DNA of 64,000 bases from Fasciola hepatica (Eukaryota; Platyhelminthes; Trematoda; Plagiorchiida; Fasciolidae), in the NCBI GenBank assembly GCA_948099385.1, contig CANUEZ040000180.1, positions 4,362,501 to 4,426,500 of the forward strand, given 5' to 3'. The translations under genes and the position numbers were made by a program. Positions 41,501-56,500 of the stretch are shown here, piece by piece (the first letter of the stretch is position 1; every line of letters begins with the position of its first letter). The notes under the pieces are model-generated. The model worked only from the letters and a program-made list of their open reading frames with translations, made no database searches and was not told the origin of the DNA.

Positions 41501-44500
41501 CTTGGCTTGGAAAAAAATCTTTTAATAGGAACGAAAACACGACCGTCAGTCACGTAGCGGTGATTTCAAAGCAAGTGATGACGAAACGTTTGTGATACAA
41601 ATTTTTAAGCTGAGTGATTGGGAGCGGAGCGAATAGGATAGATTTATTAGGACGCTGCATCACTAAGGGGACGATAAGGGATGACTATTTCCCGTCACCG
41701 AAACACTTAGTTCATGCAGGTTTTGTGACAGTGTGAATAAAAACAAAATAACCGGATTCCCTCCGTCAGCACACCAAATGGTCAGAATGAAGTATTTTAA
41801 AATGATCTCACCTTGCCATTCAGATACACCGTTGAAAATGGTACTTCGAAGCCACCCAAAAGTCTTCGCTCAATTCGCTGAACGGTGCTGTTTGGTTCTA
41901 CGGTTAAACGGCCTTCATCTGTTTCTATAACCACTTCGTCGTAGACATTGATCGAGATAGAATCATTCACTGCTTCCAGAGGTGTTAATTTGCCCTTGAA
42001 ACTGGAAAGGAACAACTAGGTTGATGATTTTGTGAACGTCAGCAGAAACTAACTCTCAGATGAATTATTTTATCGTTCTAAAAAGCACAAGGAAGGAAGA
42101 AAGTGGAAACATTTCTCACAAATAACTCCATTCGCTATGCTCGCTTTTCTTGTGGAATTATGAGAAGCACAATACTAACCACCTCAATCAGAGACTTTCG
42201 AAGAAGTGAAAACTGATAGCTTAGTAATGTGTCGACAAGTATCAAATTCCTTACCCCGAAACTCATCAATGGAAGTCGTTTTTGCAAACCTTAGAGGTAT
42301 TTTTAGAGTTCTGACGGTTATCCTCACTAGACTTCATTCTGGTCCCTTTCTCATGCGGAAAATACAAATACGACATCACTCTGAGAGATCATCACAGACC
42401 GACCCTTTGTGTTCAGGCTTTGATTTTATTTTAAAACGATAGCTGTTAGAACGGCCTAGCTATCGTGGTCAGTCTGCCTGTGTAGTGCGGCGAACCAGCT
42501 ATTTTTATAGAGTGGTTCAACAAACACGCTGGACAATATGTTGGGTGCAACCCTACACTCCACAACCTCAACGATAAACTGAAGACATTACAAAAAAACA
42601 AAACTAGCTACGTGACCCTAATATAACTGGTGACTGTTTTTCACACAAAAACGCCAGGGTTCGCAGTTCTTTTCTAGACCATTTAAAGAAGGCAGTTACC
42701 ACGGAATTGCGAAATTCGTCAGCCACATATCCGATAAAAAACGAAGGTTGACTTGTCATGAAATAGGTAAAATAATGCAAACTAGGAAACAAGTAAAGGA
42801 CCTAATTGATGGTCAATGTCACCGAGTGGGGAAACTAATCGCGAAATTTCATAATCTGTGGATAAAAAGTTTTGATGTGACGCGAAGTGTTACTACAGTG
42901 AGTAGAAGTGTTTGGAATAATATGGAAGAAGCAAGTCGCCAGCAACCTGAGCAACATTACCGCCTATTACACAATCAAAGAGGTCGTAAAGTCGTTAAGT
43001 GGTGGTAAGATCAAATATACACGCACTATGTGGGCTTCGTAGAGCACTCAGAAAAGGACCTCGAGTGACACGACAACTTTTTCCAGCAGTCTATTATTCG
43101 TATCCAACAATCAACTACTAGCAATTATTTCAGTAGGTATACACTGTCATAGACCTTTTTACGACGAATCTAGGATTATCGATCATGGTGCATCCGGGCA
43201 ATCCCTAGTGGGTCGCTGCTAAAAGGACTATTTCCCATTTCCGTCAAACGATGCTGAAGTTAAACATTATGAACGAATTGTTTATCTGCGATCTCTGGTT
43301 TGCAATATCGTAATGTTAATTATGTAATCTAAATGCCTCAGTAGCAATGGCAGTGGTAGCAGTTTTGTATCAAGTGCTCTATTCTTTTTTAAAGAACTTC
43401 GAAGTGATTTATGGCAGTGCAGTAGTCCCCTCCCCCCCCCCCCCCCCTCGGACTGCATCGTCCCTGGTTGCAGTAACCACTCTGCATGAAACACTTTGTC
43501 GTGCAAGGAAATTTTCTCTATAAAAAACCTTTCAGCATGCAATAAATCCCTCAGTACTAAATAAGACATACTTTCGTTGGAATTTTACCCTCAAACAAGA
43601 AACGTCTTCGGGCCAAATATATTTGAAAATTTAGTTCTCCGGACAAAATTAGTTATACATTTTCGTCTAGTGATATGATATCAGTTTTCTGGCTCGTTAC
43701 CACACCTCACACAGTTGGGACTACACGCGGTTCCCCGCTACAAGTATCAGTGTCTGATTGCCCGCTCCCTCTATTAGTGTTGCAGACCTTGGTGAATGTG
43801 CGGGATGCCCCTTCTACTCTAATCATGTGATAAGTCAGAATCACTAAGCCACTGGTTTTATTGACTTCTACTCACGTTGATCAAGTCCTATCCGGGTAAA
43901 TCAGCAACAATGTGAAATATTTGCGTTGCTTGGGGGTGTGAGGGTTTCTGTTCCACGCTAAGACGTCGATACTATCTATCTGTCAATACTGACCCAGACA
44001 ATTATAGATGAACGGTAACCACACATTTCGCTCATAAATCATACTAAGTTGTTCTTAAACTTATCAAGTCCATAAGAATTCTTCTGGCCTGATTTATTAA
44101 TGTAGACTGGTTGAAAGACGCATATTTTTAGCAAACTCCGCGTGTACAGGATTGTTGTCCCGTAATTGAGTGACTCGCAGATAAAAGAACACCAAGTCTC
44201 AAGGTAGGGAACACAGGCTAACTTTACTACGTGTACTATAGAACAGATGATCAAGCAACAACAATTACATAACTCAAATTGTGGGCAAACCGACCACAGA
44301 ATCAACACAGTCAAAAAGACTTCAAGACGCCTAAGTAGCAATAGACAGGATACACTAGAGACGGCAATGCAGGAGCTAGTCAAGTGGTTTACAAAGCAGG
44401 TCTTCATTCATGAGGACATTTTGGCCAATCAACGGACAGAAGAGAATTAATGATCCGAGGGAACACACTCACACAAGCACGGGTGAAGAACAAGCGGAAT

Positions 44501-47500
44501 AACATAGTTATGAGCAAGTGCAAGATCCGAGAGAGATGGCCAAGTCCAGTCATTCACACGGATTGGGAGGAAAAGATAATTACGTGCAAACGTTTGTGCC
44601 TCGTCATATAACCCGGGAAATTATGATGTGGATCATTCCAAAGCCAGGGAGAAAGGTTACATAAGTGATAATATAGAAGAGATAAGAACATCAACTAGAC
44701 TGGTGACAACTGGGGTCAGTTGACACTTGCCATAGAAACAAGACTAAAAATTGTGTGCCGCAATAGGACTGAACATTAAATTGTTACGCGGGTGAGGAAG
44801 CCAAATGGGTTTGGTCGGCGTGGAATTTACTGGTGACAGCGCATGAAAATCAAACAAATTGTTCGGTGAATATAATACAAAACTAGGACAGGAAACATGG
44901 GTTCTGGATTAAACCAGCTTAACGGGGATTCTCGATAGGGCGAGCCAAACTTGTTTGCCCAAACTCAATAGATCTTTACTCCGCGTTATAATTGCTACCG
45001 CTTAAGTGACTTCACCCTTTGGACCATCTACGGCTCAGCAAGAATTGATTCGAGCGATCCCGGCTAGTGTTTATTCGCTAGAGGGGTACTACTGTAGTTT
45101 ATGAGTAGATTTTGCGAAAGTTTACTGTTTACGGTAAAAATCTTTTTCTTTCATTTGTTCGCTTACCAAAACGACTGTCTACGTAAAATAACAGACAAGT
45201 GAGCGACTCAAAAAAAGTAGCTCAGTTATATTTTCCCACATTCTTACGAAATAGCCCAGTTCTGGTATTTACTTAGCATTGTTGTACTGTTATAAAGGAC
45301 ATAATTTATGAAAGATTTGTGCAAAATAACTTACTTGAAGGGTAACTGCAGCTCTGCGTTCCAACTCGGATTGTTGCCCTCGGAGGTGCTGGTTGTGCAC
45401 AAGTGGTTCTGGAATGAAACCTCCACAAGTGGTCTGATTGGCTGTCAAGGAAAATCACTCAGCTTTTACACGAGAACTCATCATTATACATGGGTAAACA
45501 GAAATTCGAAATATTTTTCACGGATACCTTCCAATAAAACATACTCAGCAACGCAGTACAACGATTACCTCATTATCACGTTCACCACAAATAAACGGGT
45601 ACGTTTTTAACCCCGTGTGGCTACTGGTTTCAAACTGTCCCACTAAATCTAGTGAGAAGACGTTTCTGCCATCGAATGAACTGTCTATTGTTCACATGGA
45701 AAGAAACAGCCACTGTCACTAATCATAGCAACACAAACTAACTGGATCATAGTTGCGTCAAGTAGGCCGTCTTCTGATTCGTTGGTTGGTCACATGACCA
45801 ACTACCACTTGATGGGAGTCCGCTCGCGTCTTATCGATCCACCACCTCATCACTTGCGCATCAACTGGCTTAAGGACAGACTCGGATTCGGGACAGGCGC
45901 TGATATGCTGACTGCTAACAGGACTCGGCTGACAGTCGACGATGAGTCAGCACACCCTAACAAGTACTCCTTCATGAAGCCCGTGCATGCATGTGATTTT
46001 TAGTGCAGTCACAATACGCGCGTGGGTCACTTACGCTTACATTCTCGTAGTGATCGGGATTGACTCGGTAATTATGCCTGAGGGGACTGAGAAACCACGC
46101 TTTGATCAATAGTCCAACTTATGAGTGGGAGCCAGCCTTATTTGTGACCGACGGGTCTTGGACACAGTGTTATATGAATGGTTGATGATTTTTCAAAATC
46201 GTGTCCGGAAATAAGCTCATAGATATCTACAATACAATGAAACATACAACAATACAACGCAATGCAATGCAATACAGAGAGAGAGAACGAATCGGTGACT
46301 GGTTCAAAACTAACGGGGGGCATACTAAGGTGCTTTGCATAACTGAAAGTTCGTCTCATTTTTGAAAGGTAAACACCTTTCAGAAGCTCAGTCTTCGTGA
46401 TGTTGTGTAAGGCTGAGAGTGAATAGTCCCCTTAACCACAGGTACAGAACAGGTTGACGATCAAGCTTGTTTTCGGTGATTCGTGGTCACACCATACTAC
46501 CGCTATGTACTTTGACGTGTTAAAGAACTGAGCCAATTAGACAAATAGATGAGAACGACAAGGATAAGGATTTACTGTAGACCGGATGAGGATTTACCAC
46601 GTTTTGTGTCAGGTTTTGTTTGATCGTAGCTTGGAGGGTGGACCAGGAGAGTTAAAGAGCACATACAAATTTTCTTTTGAGCCCAAAGGTGTAGGGGAAA
46701 TTGTGGCGACGGGTTCCGACAGCCTCCGCTTTAGGGTGCACGGAAAGCCTCGGTCATGTTTACTGCACGACTAGCCTGAGTTGTGTCAGTGTGTGACTTA
46801 ATTTCTCCAGTGTTCCCCCCTCCAGGATGGTGCGAGCGGCTGCCCGGGGCGAGCGGCTGATGCATACTGCTCCACGTGAACAGTTCAGTCCAATGTTTTT
46901 AACCACCAACCTCGCAGTCTCTCAGGCACAAGGGACTTGATCAGACTGCAGAATCAAGTGCTTTGTCTTTTAATCGCAAAAGCAATACCGGCCTGGATGC
47001 GAACAAAATCAGGAGCTTTGCTGCATAAAACGTTTTACTGATGACGTCTGACAATCTTCTACGTACAATCGCTGCCAACATGCCACTGTGAAACGGTAAC
47101 CGGACGTATATTAGCTTTCCACGGCACAAAATTTCTTGAAATTTCCACTTCCATCTGTGAGGGAATGGGCTGGCACATTGTCAACAGACGGCTTGGTTCG
47201 TCTAGCAGACAGCACGGTGGTTTTGCGAGCAGTCAGCATGTCTTCGCCTGTCCTGAATCGGGGACAAAATGGGAGCGAACGAAGCGGATCGAAGAACCAA
47301 TCAGATGCCAACTGTCGACTGAACTGATCAAACCAATTAGGTTTGTTCCCACACGAACCACTCAGAAGAGCTGGCTGAGAACAATAGGTGAGACAATAAG
47401 CGTACGGGCCACGATTTGGTTATGACCACCATCCATCGTATGTATACGGTCATTTTTGTGCTAATAAATCGAGACGATTCGAAGGCAGAATAGTCTCCTC

Positions 47501-50500
47501 ACAAGAGTTAGTGGGACAGCTCAGAACACTATCCGTATCATCTTATCATCTAAGCGATCCGAGTATAGCTACCGTCTGGAGTTCCTCTTCTTCTTGCGTC
47601 GTTAAGGAAATATCTAATTTGGTTTCATTTCATCTACAGATGCACAAATCTGAATAAATTGATGTGTTTTTCATCGAATAAAAGCCAAGCAATCGAGACA
47701 GGCCTTTCTCTAGAGGATCGGAAACGACTGCCGTTTTCTCCAAACACCCGCAATATTTAGTGCAACCTTAACGATCAGATTCAACACCAAGAGGGCAGCG
47801 CAGCAATGTGCTCCATTCCCGAACCAAAACTCGTTGATATCTATATGGCAAAGTTAGGAAATGGCCTATTTGAAACACCAATCCTCAGCTGTTGTTTGTG
47901 AATAAACACTAAGTAGACAACAATATCTGTGTGCAATTCATTCCTCAGACGAAGCAATCCAAACACTGAACAAGTCTAACTCAGTTTATGTGAACTTGCA
48001 ATTCACAATAGAAACAGAGCCAAACAACACAGTAGCATTCCGGAAAGTATAAATTACCAAAACGATTACTGTTTACATTCAGACTAAACACGATACCAAA
48101 TTGCGTTGTCCCCAGCTTGACCTGACGGTCACAACTCACAACCAACACCGCACAACAACAAATGATGTCTCAGTTTTGGTCAAAGATGTCGAAAAGATAG
48201 GAAGCTGACTTACTTCGCCCCGACGACTGGTCCCTAACTGGTCTGTACCGGCTGTCATCTTACGCGTTGGTAGATTGTAAGCCGCATGTACCGTGAGCAA
48301 CAGTTGCAGCCCGGTGTTTTGTACATTCTGCGCCGCGACCGGGCGTCGTTCCACACGTTTCACTTTCAACGGACGACGAGCTTCGGTAAGTCGACGCAGA
48401 AGAGGCAGAATAAAGCTGCACGAAAGAGCGTGACAAGACAATGAAAGAAACCCAGTTCAAAATGCAAAAGCTATCAGAACTAATTCTGATGGAAAAGTCC
48501 CACCTGCACAATGTGTGCTCATGTAGCTCACGTAGCAATACAAAGGTAAACGAAACTTACAAAAAATTCGGAATTTTTTCCTCAATAACCACCTCACGGT
48601 AGGACTTTTGACGTAGTGCTTCTTGAAATCGTTGGCTGACTTGGGACTTTATCTGAGCGGTTGTGGTGATCGATTTGGGATGCATAATTGATGTGTAAGG
48701 AAAAATATCATTAACTGAATAGTTTTGCATTGAAAAATGTGATGAATTTAAAATATCGGAGTTATTGTTGTAAGTGTTGGTGGTATATAAACCGTCGAGA
48801 GACAGTTGGGGTAGTTCGGCAGTTGGATGTTCGACTAGCAATCGTTCATACCTGACTTGAGTCTCAGTGGGGACTCGGTGAATGTGCATTGCTGATGATC
48901 ACTAACAAGGATGAAATAACTGTACAGTGCTTCCATGGTTCTCAATGGTGAGTTGCGCGTTTTGAAACTATCATACCGACAACTCCAATACATTTTCATA
49001 CGATGAAGAATTTTCTGATATCAAACACAGTAGAAATAAATACGAGGTTAGGAATAGCGACTTCCTTCGCTCATCTCATTTCGGTAAGTTTGTCAAAGAC
49101 AGATTAGGTAGTAATTGTATGTACGTCTCTTCGAGCTTCATGAATCATAAGCCGGTGACAAACTCTATCTGGGTTGAAAAACTTCAGGGGTTGGTAGACG
49201 GATCAAATGAAATTGAATCATACTTCATAAGTGACGTTGAATGAGCCCCGATTCGATGAACTGAATTTTGATGTATACAAACAACGACCGTGCCGTCACG
49301 GATACTGTCTGTCTATGAACACCGTCAACTGCACTTTTGTCTCATTGATCGTCACGCCATTGATTGATCCTAGGAGGTTGTGTATGAACGTATCAGCCGA
49401 AGCCGAAGGCGCCTGGCACAAAAACCTACTTGATCTCACCTGGATATTGTGATGATTTTGTGTCCTACTCGCATGCAGTACGAGAAACACCATTTGGACC
49501 AGTCACTGTTGATTTGTCCAGTGTACACTGCAATCACTATCCATGCATTCCTGTACATGAACAAACACATCGTACCCGTATGAATCATCTCAGTGCAACC
49601 TCAGATATTGATTATCGCAATGCCTGTCTCCCGCGCATCATGTGATAGTGTTTGACAAGTTCGTGTCTACCAATCCCATTGGTCATGGATCAGTGACTGC
49701 GTGCATGTTTTCCTTTACATATTTCATGCCCGTACAAGCGCCGTATTTTGTATGCCGATGGACGAATACATTCCAGTGTCAATTCAAATGTCTTATGATT
49801 TCGTTGCGGGCAAATAGGTAGCTACAGATTTCCTCAGTACGGGGACATCCGAGAGGCTGGCTTACGTTCTGAAGAGAATTGACACTCTACAGAGAATACA
49901 ACGCATGTAAACTTCCGTACCTTATTCGAACGTTAATCAGATCCTGAGACTCCGGGGTTACTTCCACGTTTCCCTAGGACGATCCGTTAAAGTACAGAAA
50001 GATCTTACGAAGTCATTTCGCGTAGCGCAAAAGTTTTGATTATATAACATTGGTAAAAGAGGGGAGCATTTTTGACTTTCGCAATCAAGATGACCGAGTA
50101 CTTCGTGTGACAATATCCGTCTAGCTATTGTCTTTATCAGAAGCTGCCTTTAACATTTCGGTGTTTTTAAGGTCTCCCTTTATACTAATTGCTGCAGACA
50201 AGAAGTTCTGGTGTTTAGCTCACTGGACTTCGAATGCATTTGAAGCCCAGTTTAAATCTTGGCCAGCCGGCAGTGGTCAGATCGTCAACAACACAAAGTA
50301 CCAGATTCGAATACTGCACTTTCGGTCAACCTATCTCATTGAAACCCGCGTCACTTTGCTGAAGCTATGTCATTCATGGCGCGGCAATTAAGAAAGTTGA
50401 AAACAACGTACTATACTTGCGAGGGTGTGTTGATTCACGGTCGATAGTCAACCATATCGCGTCAGCAATCAGCATGTTAGCACCTGTCCGGAATCCAGGT

Positions 50501-53500
50501 CAGTACTTGCGCCAGTGGATGCACAAGTGACAAGGGCGCAGATCGATGAAACTCGAACAGACTCCCGTCAAGTGGCAGCTGGTCATGTGACCAATCAACC
50601 AATCAGAAGACGGGCTACTTAGTGCTAGTATGAACCAGTTGGTTTGCGCTGGAGCGATCGGTGTCAGTGATTGTTTCTTCCCATATAAACGATGCGTTTT
50701 TTGCTAATAAAATGAGGTGATTCGTGGGTGGAATAGGTTCCTCGCTGGAGTCAACGGGACGGAACAAAGCAATACTCTTAGTTCAAGGGGAATGCAACAA
50801 TTATCTGTAATCAGCACGGAGAAAACCGATGCGCGTTTATCACGTTTTAAAAGGATCAGAACGTTCATTAGACAATACAAATGAGGATGCATTCTACATA
50901 ATGTGATTCATCGTGCAGTTTGAACACTCAACTCACCACTGAGATCCTTGGAAGCACTGTATATTTGTTTCATTCTTGTGAGGAATCGTCAGCGTTGCAC
51001 ATCCCATGGGCCCCCACAGGATTCTAGCCCGGGGTGAACAAGTAATATTCGAATATCTAACTGCTAGACGTTCGTCAACTTGGTGAAAAATTTCGAAGTC
51101 AAAAATGAGCTTTTGCGGACGTTTTCATTTCTAACGGTTGTTAACCGAACAATAAAGAAGTGCTCTGGTTATAAAAACCGGTAGTGTGTCAAATAGGTGA
51201 ACATTCGTATCAGTGTAAGAGAATGAATTCACCGGACCGATACCGGTCAAGCTCCCATTATTTTCCGTCTGTTGTTAAAATTTCGCAACTACGAGGTTGA
51301 CGTTCAACGGACGTTTCGTTTACAACCCTTCTTCTTCGTTGGTCTCTCCTCATGAGTCAGGATCACTTCTAGCATTTGAATGCTTCCTTTTTCTGACGAA
51401 TTTCACAACGGAAGAAATTCTATAGAACGAAAATGGAGTAAAAATATCCAACCCAGTGGAACGGAACTGAGACTGAACAAGCAACGGTTGCAGCCTATTA
51501 TAGGGAGATATGTTCCCAGTTTAGCACTCCACATCTGGCTTCCTGGAGATCTTATGTGGTTTAGTACGCTTTGTCTCCGAATCAAAGTTTGCCAGTCTCT
51601 TCTGCCAGTATATTGAACATTCATAGCTACGTGGTTCACACTATTCGAAACAATTACATTTTGCACAACAGAAACAATAGATAGACTGAAACCAACTAAC
51701 AGAGGAAACGAGGATGAGAGTGATACGTCCAAATTGTAAGTAGTATACGAATTCGACGGAAGTAAATACTCACTTTTTCCACGTACACTTGATGTCGCAA
51801 ACGGTAAGCTTTCATGCCGGTAGCATCTTTGGTGATCTTTTTCCGTCTTCTCTCTTCATAGTCCTGTTCAGTTAACACAGAGGGACAACGAAAGCTGGAA
51901 TAAAGCATTTTCCCACACAATGAAGCATTTTCCCTAGCCAAAAACAAACTGGATTTTCTGCGAAAGAAACTACGGCAAAGAGACAAGTCACATTCAATAA
52001 AACTTTCTTGAATAAGGATTTTTATTTAAGGAAACAAAATATCTCAACTCCCATGGTATTTTACAGAAAGTGTAATATCAAAGTGAGTTTCATAATTGGG
52101 TACGAATAGGAGAAAAGTTGTCAGTTCCGCTGAATGGTAAAGGAAAAGAGACTTATAATTTAGTAGAAAATAGAGCACATATTAGCAAGGTAGCTTAAAC
52201 TTCTCTATTTTTTGAGGGGTAGAGTAGATAAATCTGAGCAGTAGAACTCAGTCTGGTCAAATACGCCACATATGAGATGTCTATCTTTGGAGTATATTGC
52301 CATCCAGGCGGCGAGTTGATTGCCTCAAAAAGAGACCCTGTGACGGAAGAGCACTATATCATGTAACTTTGACATAAAACAAACTGTTTAGAGTGAACCT
52401 AGCCAACTCAACGAAGGTGGTAATCTGTGGAACTTGCAACCAAGCAGCGTTCAAATTCCAGTCTCAGTGTTGGCTGGAAGGATTTGTACGCACTATTGAT
52501 TGATCCCAACAGACCAGATAAAATAACCGTGGAGAGAGTGTTTCCGTAAAGCGCTGCTATTACACGATGATAAAATTCGGAAGTTTGTGGTACGGAATCC
52601 CAATTAAAAAAAAACTGATACTAATACGAGAGTGAAGTAAAATCTACCAAGTCGACTGATCATATTTGACTCACAATAAATACATCTGACGGTATATATT
52701 TGGACGCAATCGGAACAGCGATCGATCGAAATTGGGGCACACCAGCTTGACGTAGCTGAAGCAGTCGAAACCGTCGCGATTGATCAAGTGTCTTCTCGTC
52801 ACAGAATTCGAACTCTTTGATCAACGGATCCAAACGGAAGTAGTTCACACCGGCTGCACGAGTAGTCAACGAGAGATGTGGACGCGTAACATCCGTGCCC
52901 GTCGATTTCACCGCATCGCCCAGTGACAGCTGAGATCCGGAAAGTGCCTAGGATGGACACCGGAAAAAGATAACTTTGCGTGAATGGTAACTGTGAAATT
53001 CCCTGAGCTTGAAGCGAAGTCAGAAATATGGGACGTTTTTTCATGTAGAACATAGTACAGTCCCCACATTTCTTCTCTTGGTATCGCCGATGTCCGAAGG
53101 CTGTAAGTTTGGAGCACAATCAAACTCGACCCAAGTCCATCGGACAAACAAGAAGCAACCGCGTGTCAGAATCAGTTCTGCATCAATAGCCTAGTCCTTG
53201 CCTAAAGGAACACGTTTTCTTTCGGGACCCGTTAGCTTTAGAACAGCCCGTATCAAAATTTTTTCAAATCGCTTAAAACGTGGGAAAACAGTTTATCGCA
53301 TACACTAACGCGTATACCACTTTAGGAAACAGTTCGCTACGATCAGTTTCAGTGAGCCTAAATGAAGAAATCGTATCTAACCGGCCAATCGTAAGTAATG
53401 AAATAACCTGGACTTGGACTAGGGGCACTGGAAGAACGACAAGATCAGACAAGAACAACGATAATGTATTCTGTTACATTTGGTTGGTGCTCACTTGTTT

Positions 53501-56500
53501 ATATACAAAAATAGGCACGTATTCGTTGGCAGATAAAGTCCTGACCAATCGCAAGGCGACTTCGCTGCATCTATACGATCTAACATTTACGGTCCGGCTT
53601 TGCGCGATTGGCTGGATACTGCGAATGAAACTATAGCGCACTGGACCGCTTGTGGAAACACTCGAATCACTACACTAAAGCACCTCGCGTGTCCTTGTTT
53701 GAAGGTTCAAGTCATGATTTTAGGGACAAGTCACCACCTTTCCAAGGTCCTGAGTTCATCTGGAAAGAAAACCAGTCCTGTTTTCTAGCTCTTACGTCAT
53801 CTGTATTGAAGGTTACCGAGAAGGCTGTTCCCATTCGTCTTCAAATCCACCTCAGTGCACCTTTTGATCCCTGGCAGTTTGCATACAGGCCTATGGGATT
53901 CACCCTTGATACTCTAACTTCCTTATTCCATCCCTTCGCACAATTCTGTCCAATACTGTATCGTTCCCGCATTTTCCGGTTATCTCCGAACCTTCTCATC
54001 AACACCCACAATCTGTCTATCTTCGAAAGCATGAAGTCTTTAACTGCTCAGTTTAATTTCTTGTCTGGCTCTCTGACTGTCTCCACAAGGGAACCAAAAC
54101 AGGGCAAAATCTTCTAAATCCCTTGTCGACAACCCTAGGGTTTTCCGAGAGATCATTGTCTTCTTTCGTATTTTCGGTTTATATTAGTGACCTACCAGTA
54201 TCTTTCCGGAGTAATTTATTTAAGTAAACTGATAATGTTATTCTTTGTAAAGCCTTTTACAATTTCTCAAATTATAGAAGATTGAAATCCGTTTTTCACA
54301 TGGAACCCCTAAAGTGCTTTGAATGTTTCTTTCAGCATTCCCCACTTTCAACAGATTTCGTTTCTTAACATTCCAAATACCACACTTAGATGAGCTCTAT
54401 CAAGTGCTTGACATTTAACTGAGATAATGATCTACGATGGACAACTCACATTCAATAGTGCATCGGGAAAAAAACAGTCCGTCTCGGTAGCCACAGTCAG
54501 ATATTTCCAAATTTATCTTTCTATGCGTACTTCCTATCTTGCTTGACTGTTCCCCGCTATTATTCCCGGCCTTCTGGAACAGGATCCTAAAGCTGTGCGC
54601 AGTGCCTTGGTTATCATAACTTGCGTTTCATCAATCCCTATTGGCACTCTTTTGACGGAACAAGTTGATCAGCATACTGAACCTTTTTTGGCCCTAGCCC
54701 ACTAGTTACTCAGAGACCACATCCCACCAGTTATACAAAGACCTATCCTTCTGTCGTTTCCATTCATCCACCCCTTCTTCATTCCAGTACCCTAACTTTC
54801 GAACTGTGACGATATGCGTCGTGTGTGTGTGTGTGTGTTCTCATTCATTCATTTCTATTTTGACTAATGAGTATGCATACTGCTTCCAGAATTTCTCCAT
54901 ACTAATACAAATAGCATTGTTATACGCTGTATGGTGGTCATACGAAGAGCCCATGAGCCTAGAGGTACTACCTGATTATCGCTTTTTCCCTTTCGACAAA
55001 AAATCAATAAGTTTCCTAATTCACTCATACTCATGAAAACAATGCCAATATCAAGAAATCTAGTTTGAACGGTGGTTTTGAGAAATTCCGTAACTTCGTG
55101 GAATATATGAATGCCCGTTGTTATCATTTCCATTTCCTATCGAACAAGGTGTGTGATAACATACGATCAGTCTCCAGTACCAACAGTTCTAACCACTAAA
55201 ATATGTTCCGTGTAATAATAGCTTTAGATTCTTCTTTACATCCCGCCTACAGCAAAGCACAACAATTCAAGTGGGGGAGGGATGCAGCCTATCTTTTGTG
55301 ACGCCTGCTTTCTATTCCGTAATTTCTATGAAAGGCCTGCCTGAACGACCTCTGCTCACCGCTTCAACTGCTTCGAACCGCTAATACAAATCAGAAAACG
55401 ACTGGGCAATTAGTCGAAACGACTGTGGTTGCACGAAAATAGAGCAAGGCATTCGAAGCTAAAATAGATTATTCTCGAGCTAGGGCATCCGTCAAATTTC
55501 TGCTCTAACGGACCCATCAGGCTAATGAAACGACGGCCAGCTGGATTTGTCGATCTTTGATGCAACATATACCCAGCTGATAGCAGCTATTCGATGAGCA
55601 CAGGCGTTAACCCTTATGTGAACTGGCGACTTGTTTATCGATTAATCGACTCAGCCTGACATGTTCGAATCGAACATCAGCCTGCTTCGGCAGAGCGTTT
55701 TACGACTTTTTCACACTGTTAGAAACATCTAAGTGGGAAGCTCACTAGTTTAGATGAGACCGGAGGCCTGAACGGCAAGGCCATTGGTTTAGCATTATCG
55801 TCAGTTTAACATAGCTGGCACTTGATTACCCATTGATCGTCTGGTACATGTTCCGACTCCATGTTGCTCGTATGAACAGCCCCATTGTTTTACTGTGATT
55901 TTCTTCGGTGAACTCTATCTGTCATTTCCGTATAATGTGAAAGGTACGCCTCATTTATGCACCTAAGTTTGCAAAACAAACCATGAAAGCGACAATGGAA
56001 TGCAGACGAACGTGACGATTTTACTAACTACCAGATTTTGTCTGCATAGGGAGTGCAGTGACCCTTGACGAAGGGGCTCAATTTGGCCCCTAGTGGAATT
56101 TTACGCAGCACATTGTAATGTCAGTCACCTACCTGAACTAAACTCAACAGGCGAGCATCGGCCGGGTCGTTCGGATCCAGCTTGGATAGGGGAATTTCGG
56201 AGAGTGCATTCTTGTCAGATTCCGAGATGAATTCACCCAATCTGGAAGTGAACAAAGATTGGAGGCTGACCGGCCTGTCCGATTGACCCAATTCCTCAAA
56301 TCGATTGTAAGGTTTCACTGGTCCCGCGCATCTGTGTGGATCAAAAGCAATTTGCAGAAGCTAAAAATCCTGAGTAATTGACACGGAAAAAGAACCAGAC
56401 TAATTTGCAAATTTGTCATTGTGTACTTTTACAAATTTGTCTTATACGTATGCAATATGTAATTTCATCGTGCCAGCCACCATTCTACAACTAGGATAGC

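Larger units (their letters stand above)
52930..56132. other. Intron between exons 2 and 3
   Basis: It holds a CR1-like LINE fragment (53690-54330), a (TG)n tract (54821-54838) and, near 55662, a short palindrome TGTTCGAATCGAACA. The remainder is unrecognised. Confidence 0.55.

Noticed and set aside
45308..45610. 100-codon plus-strand ORF
   Set aside because: It is antisense to the CC2D2A C2-domain exon at 45335-45441 and has no signature of its own.
46826..46862. Repeated GCGAGCGGCTG motif
   Set aside because: Two copies of an 11-mer 20 bases apart are too little to support an array or regulatory claim.
51696..51986. Longer form of the DYEERRRKK exon starting at 51894
   Set aside because: The acceptor at 51895 leaves the exon out of phase with the preceding exon, while the acceptor before GACTAT at 51863 restores phase and fits the family alignment.
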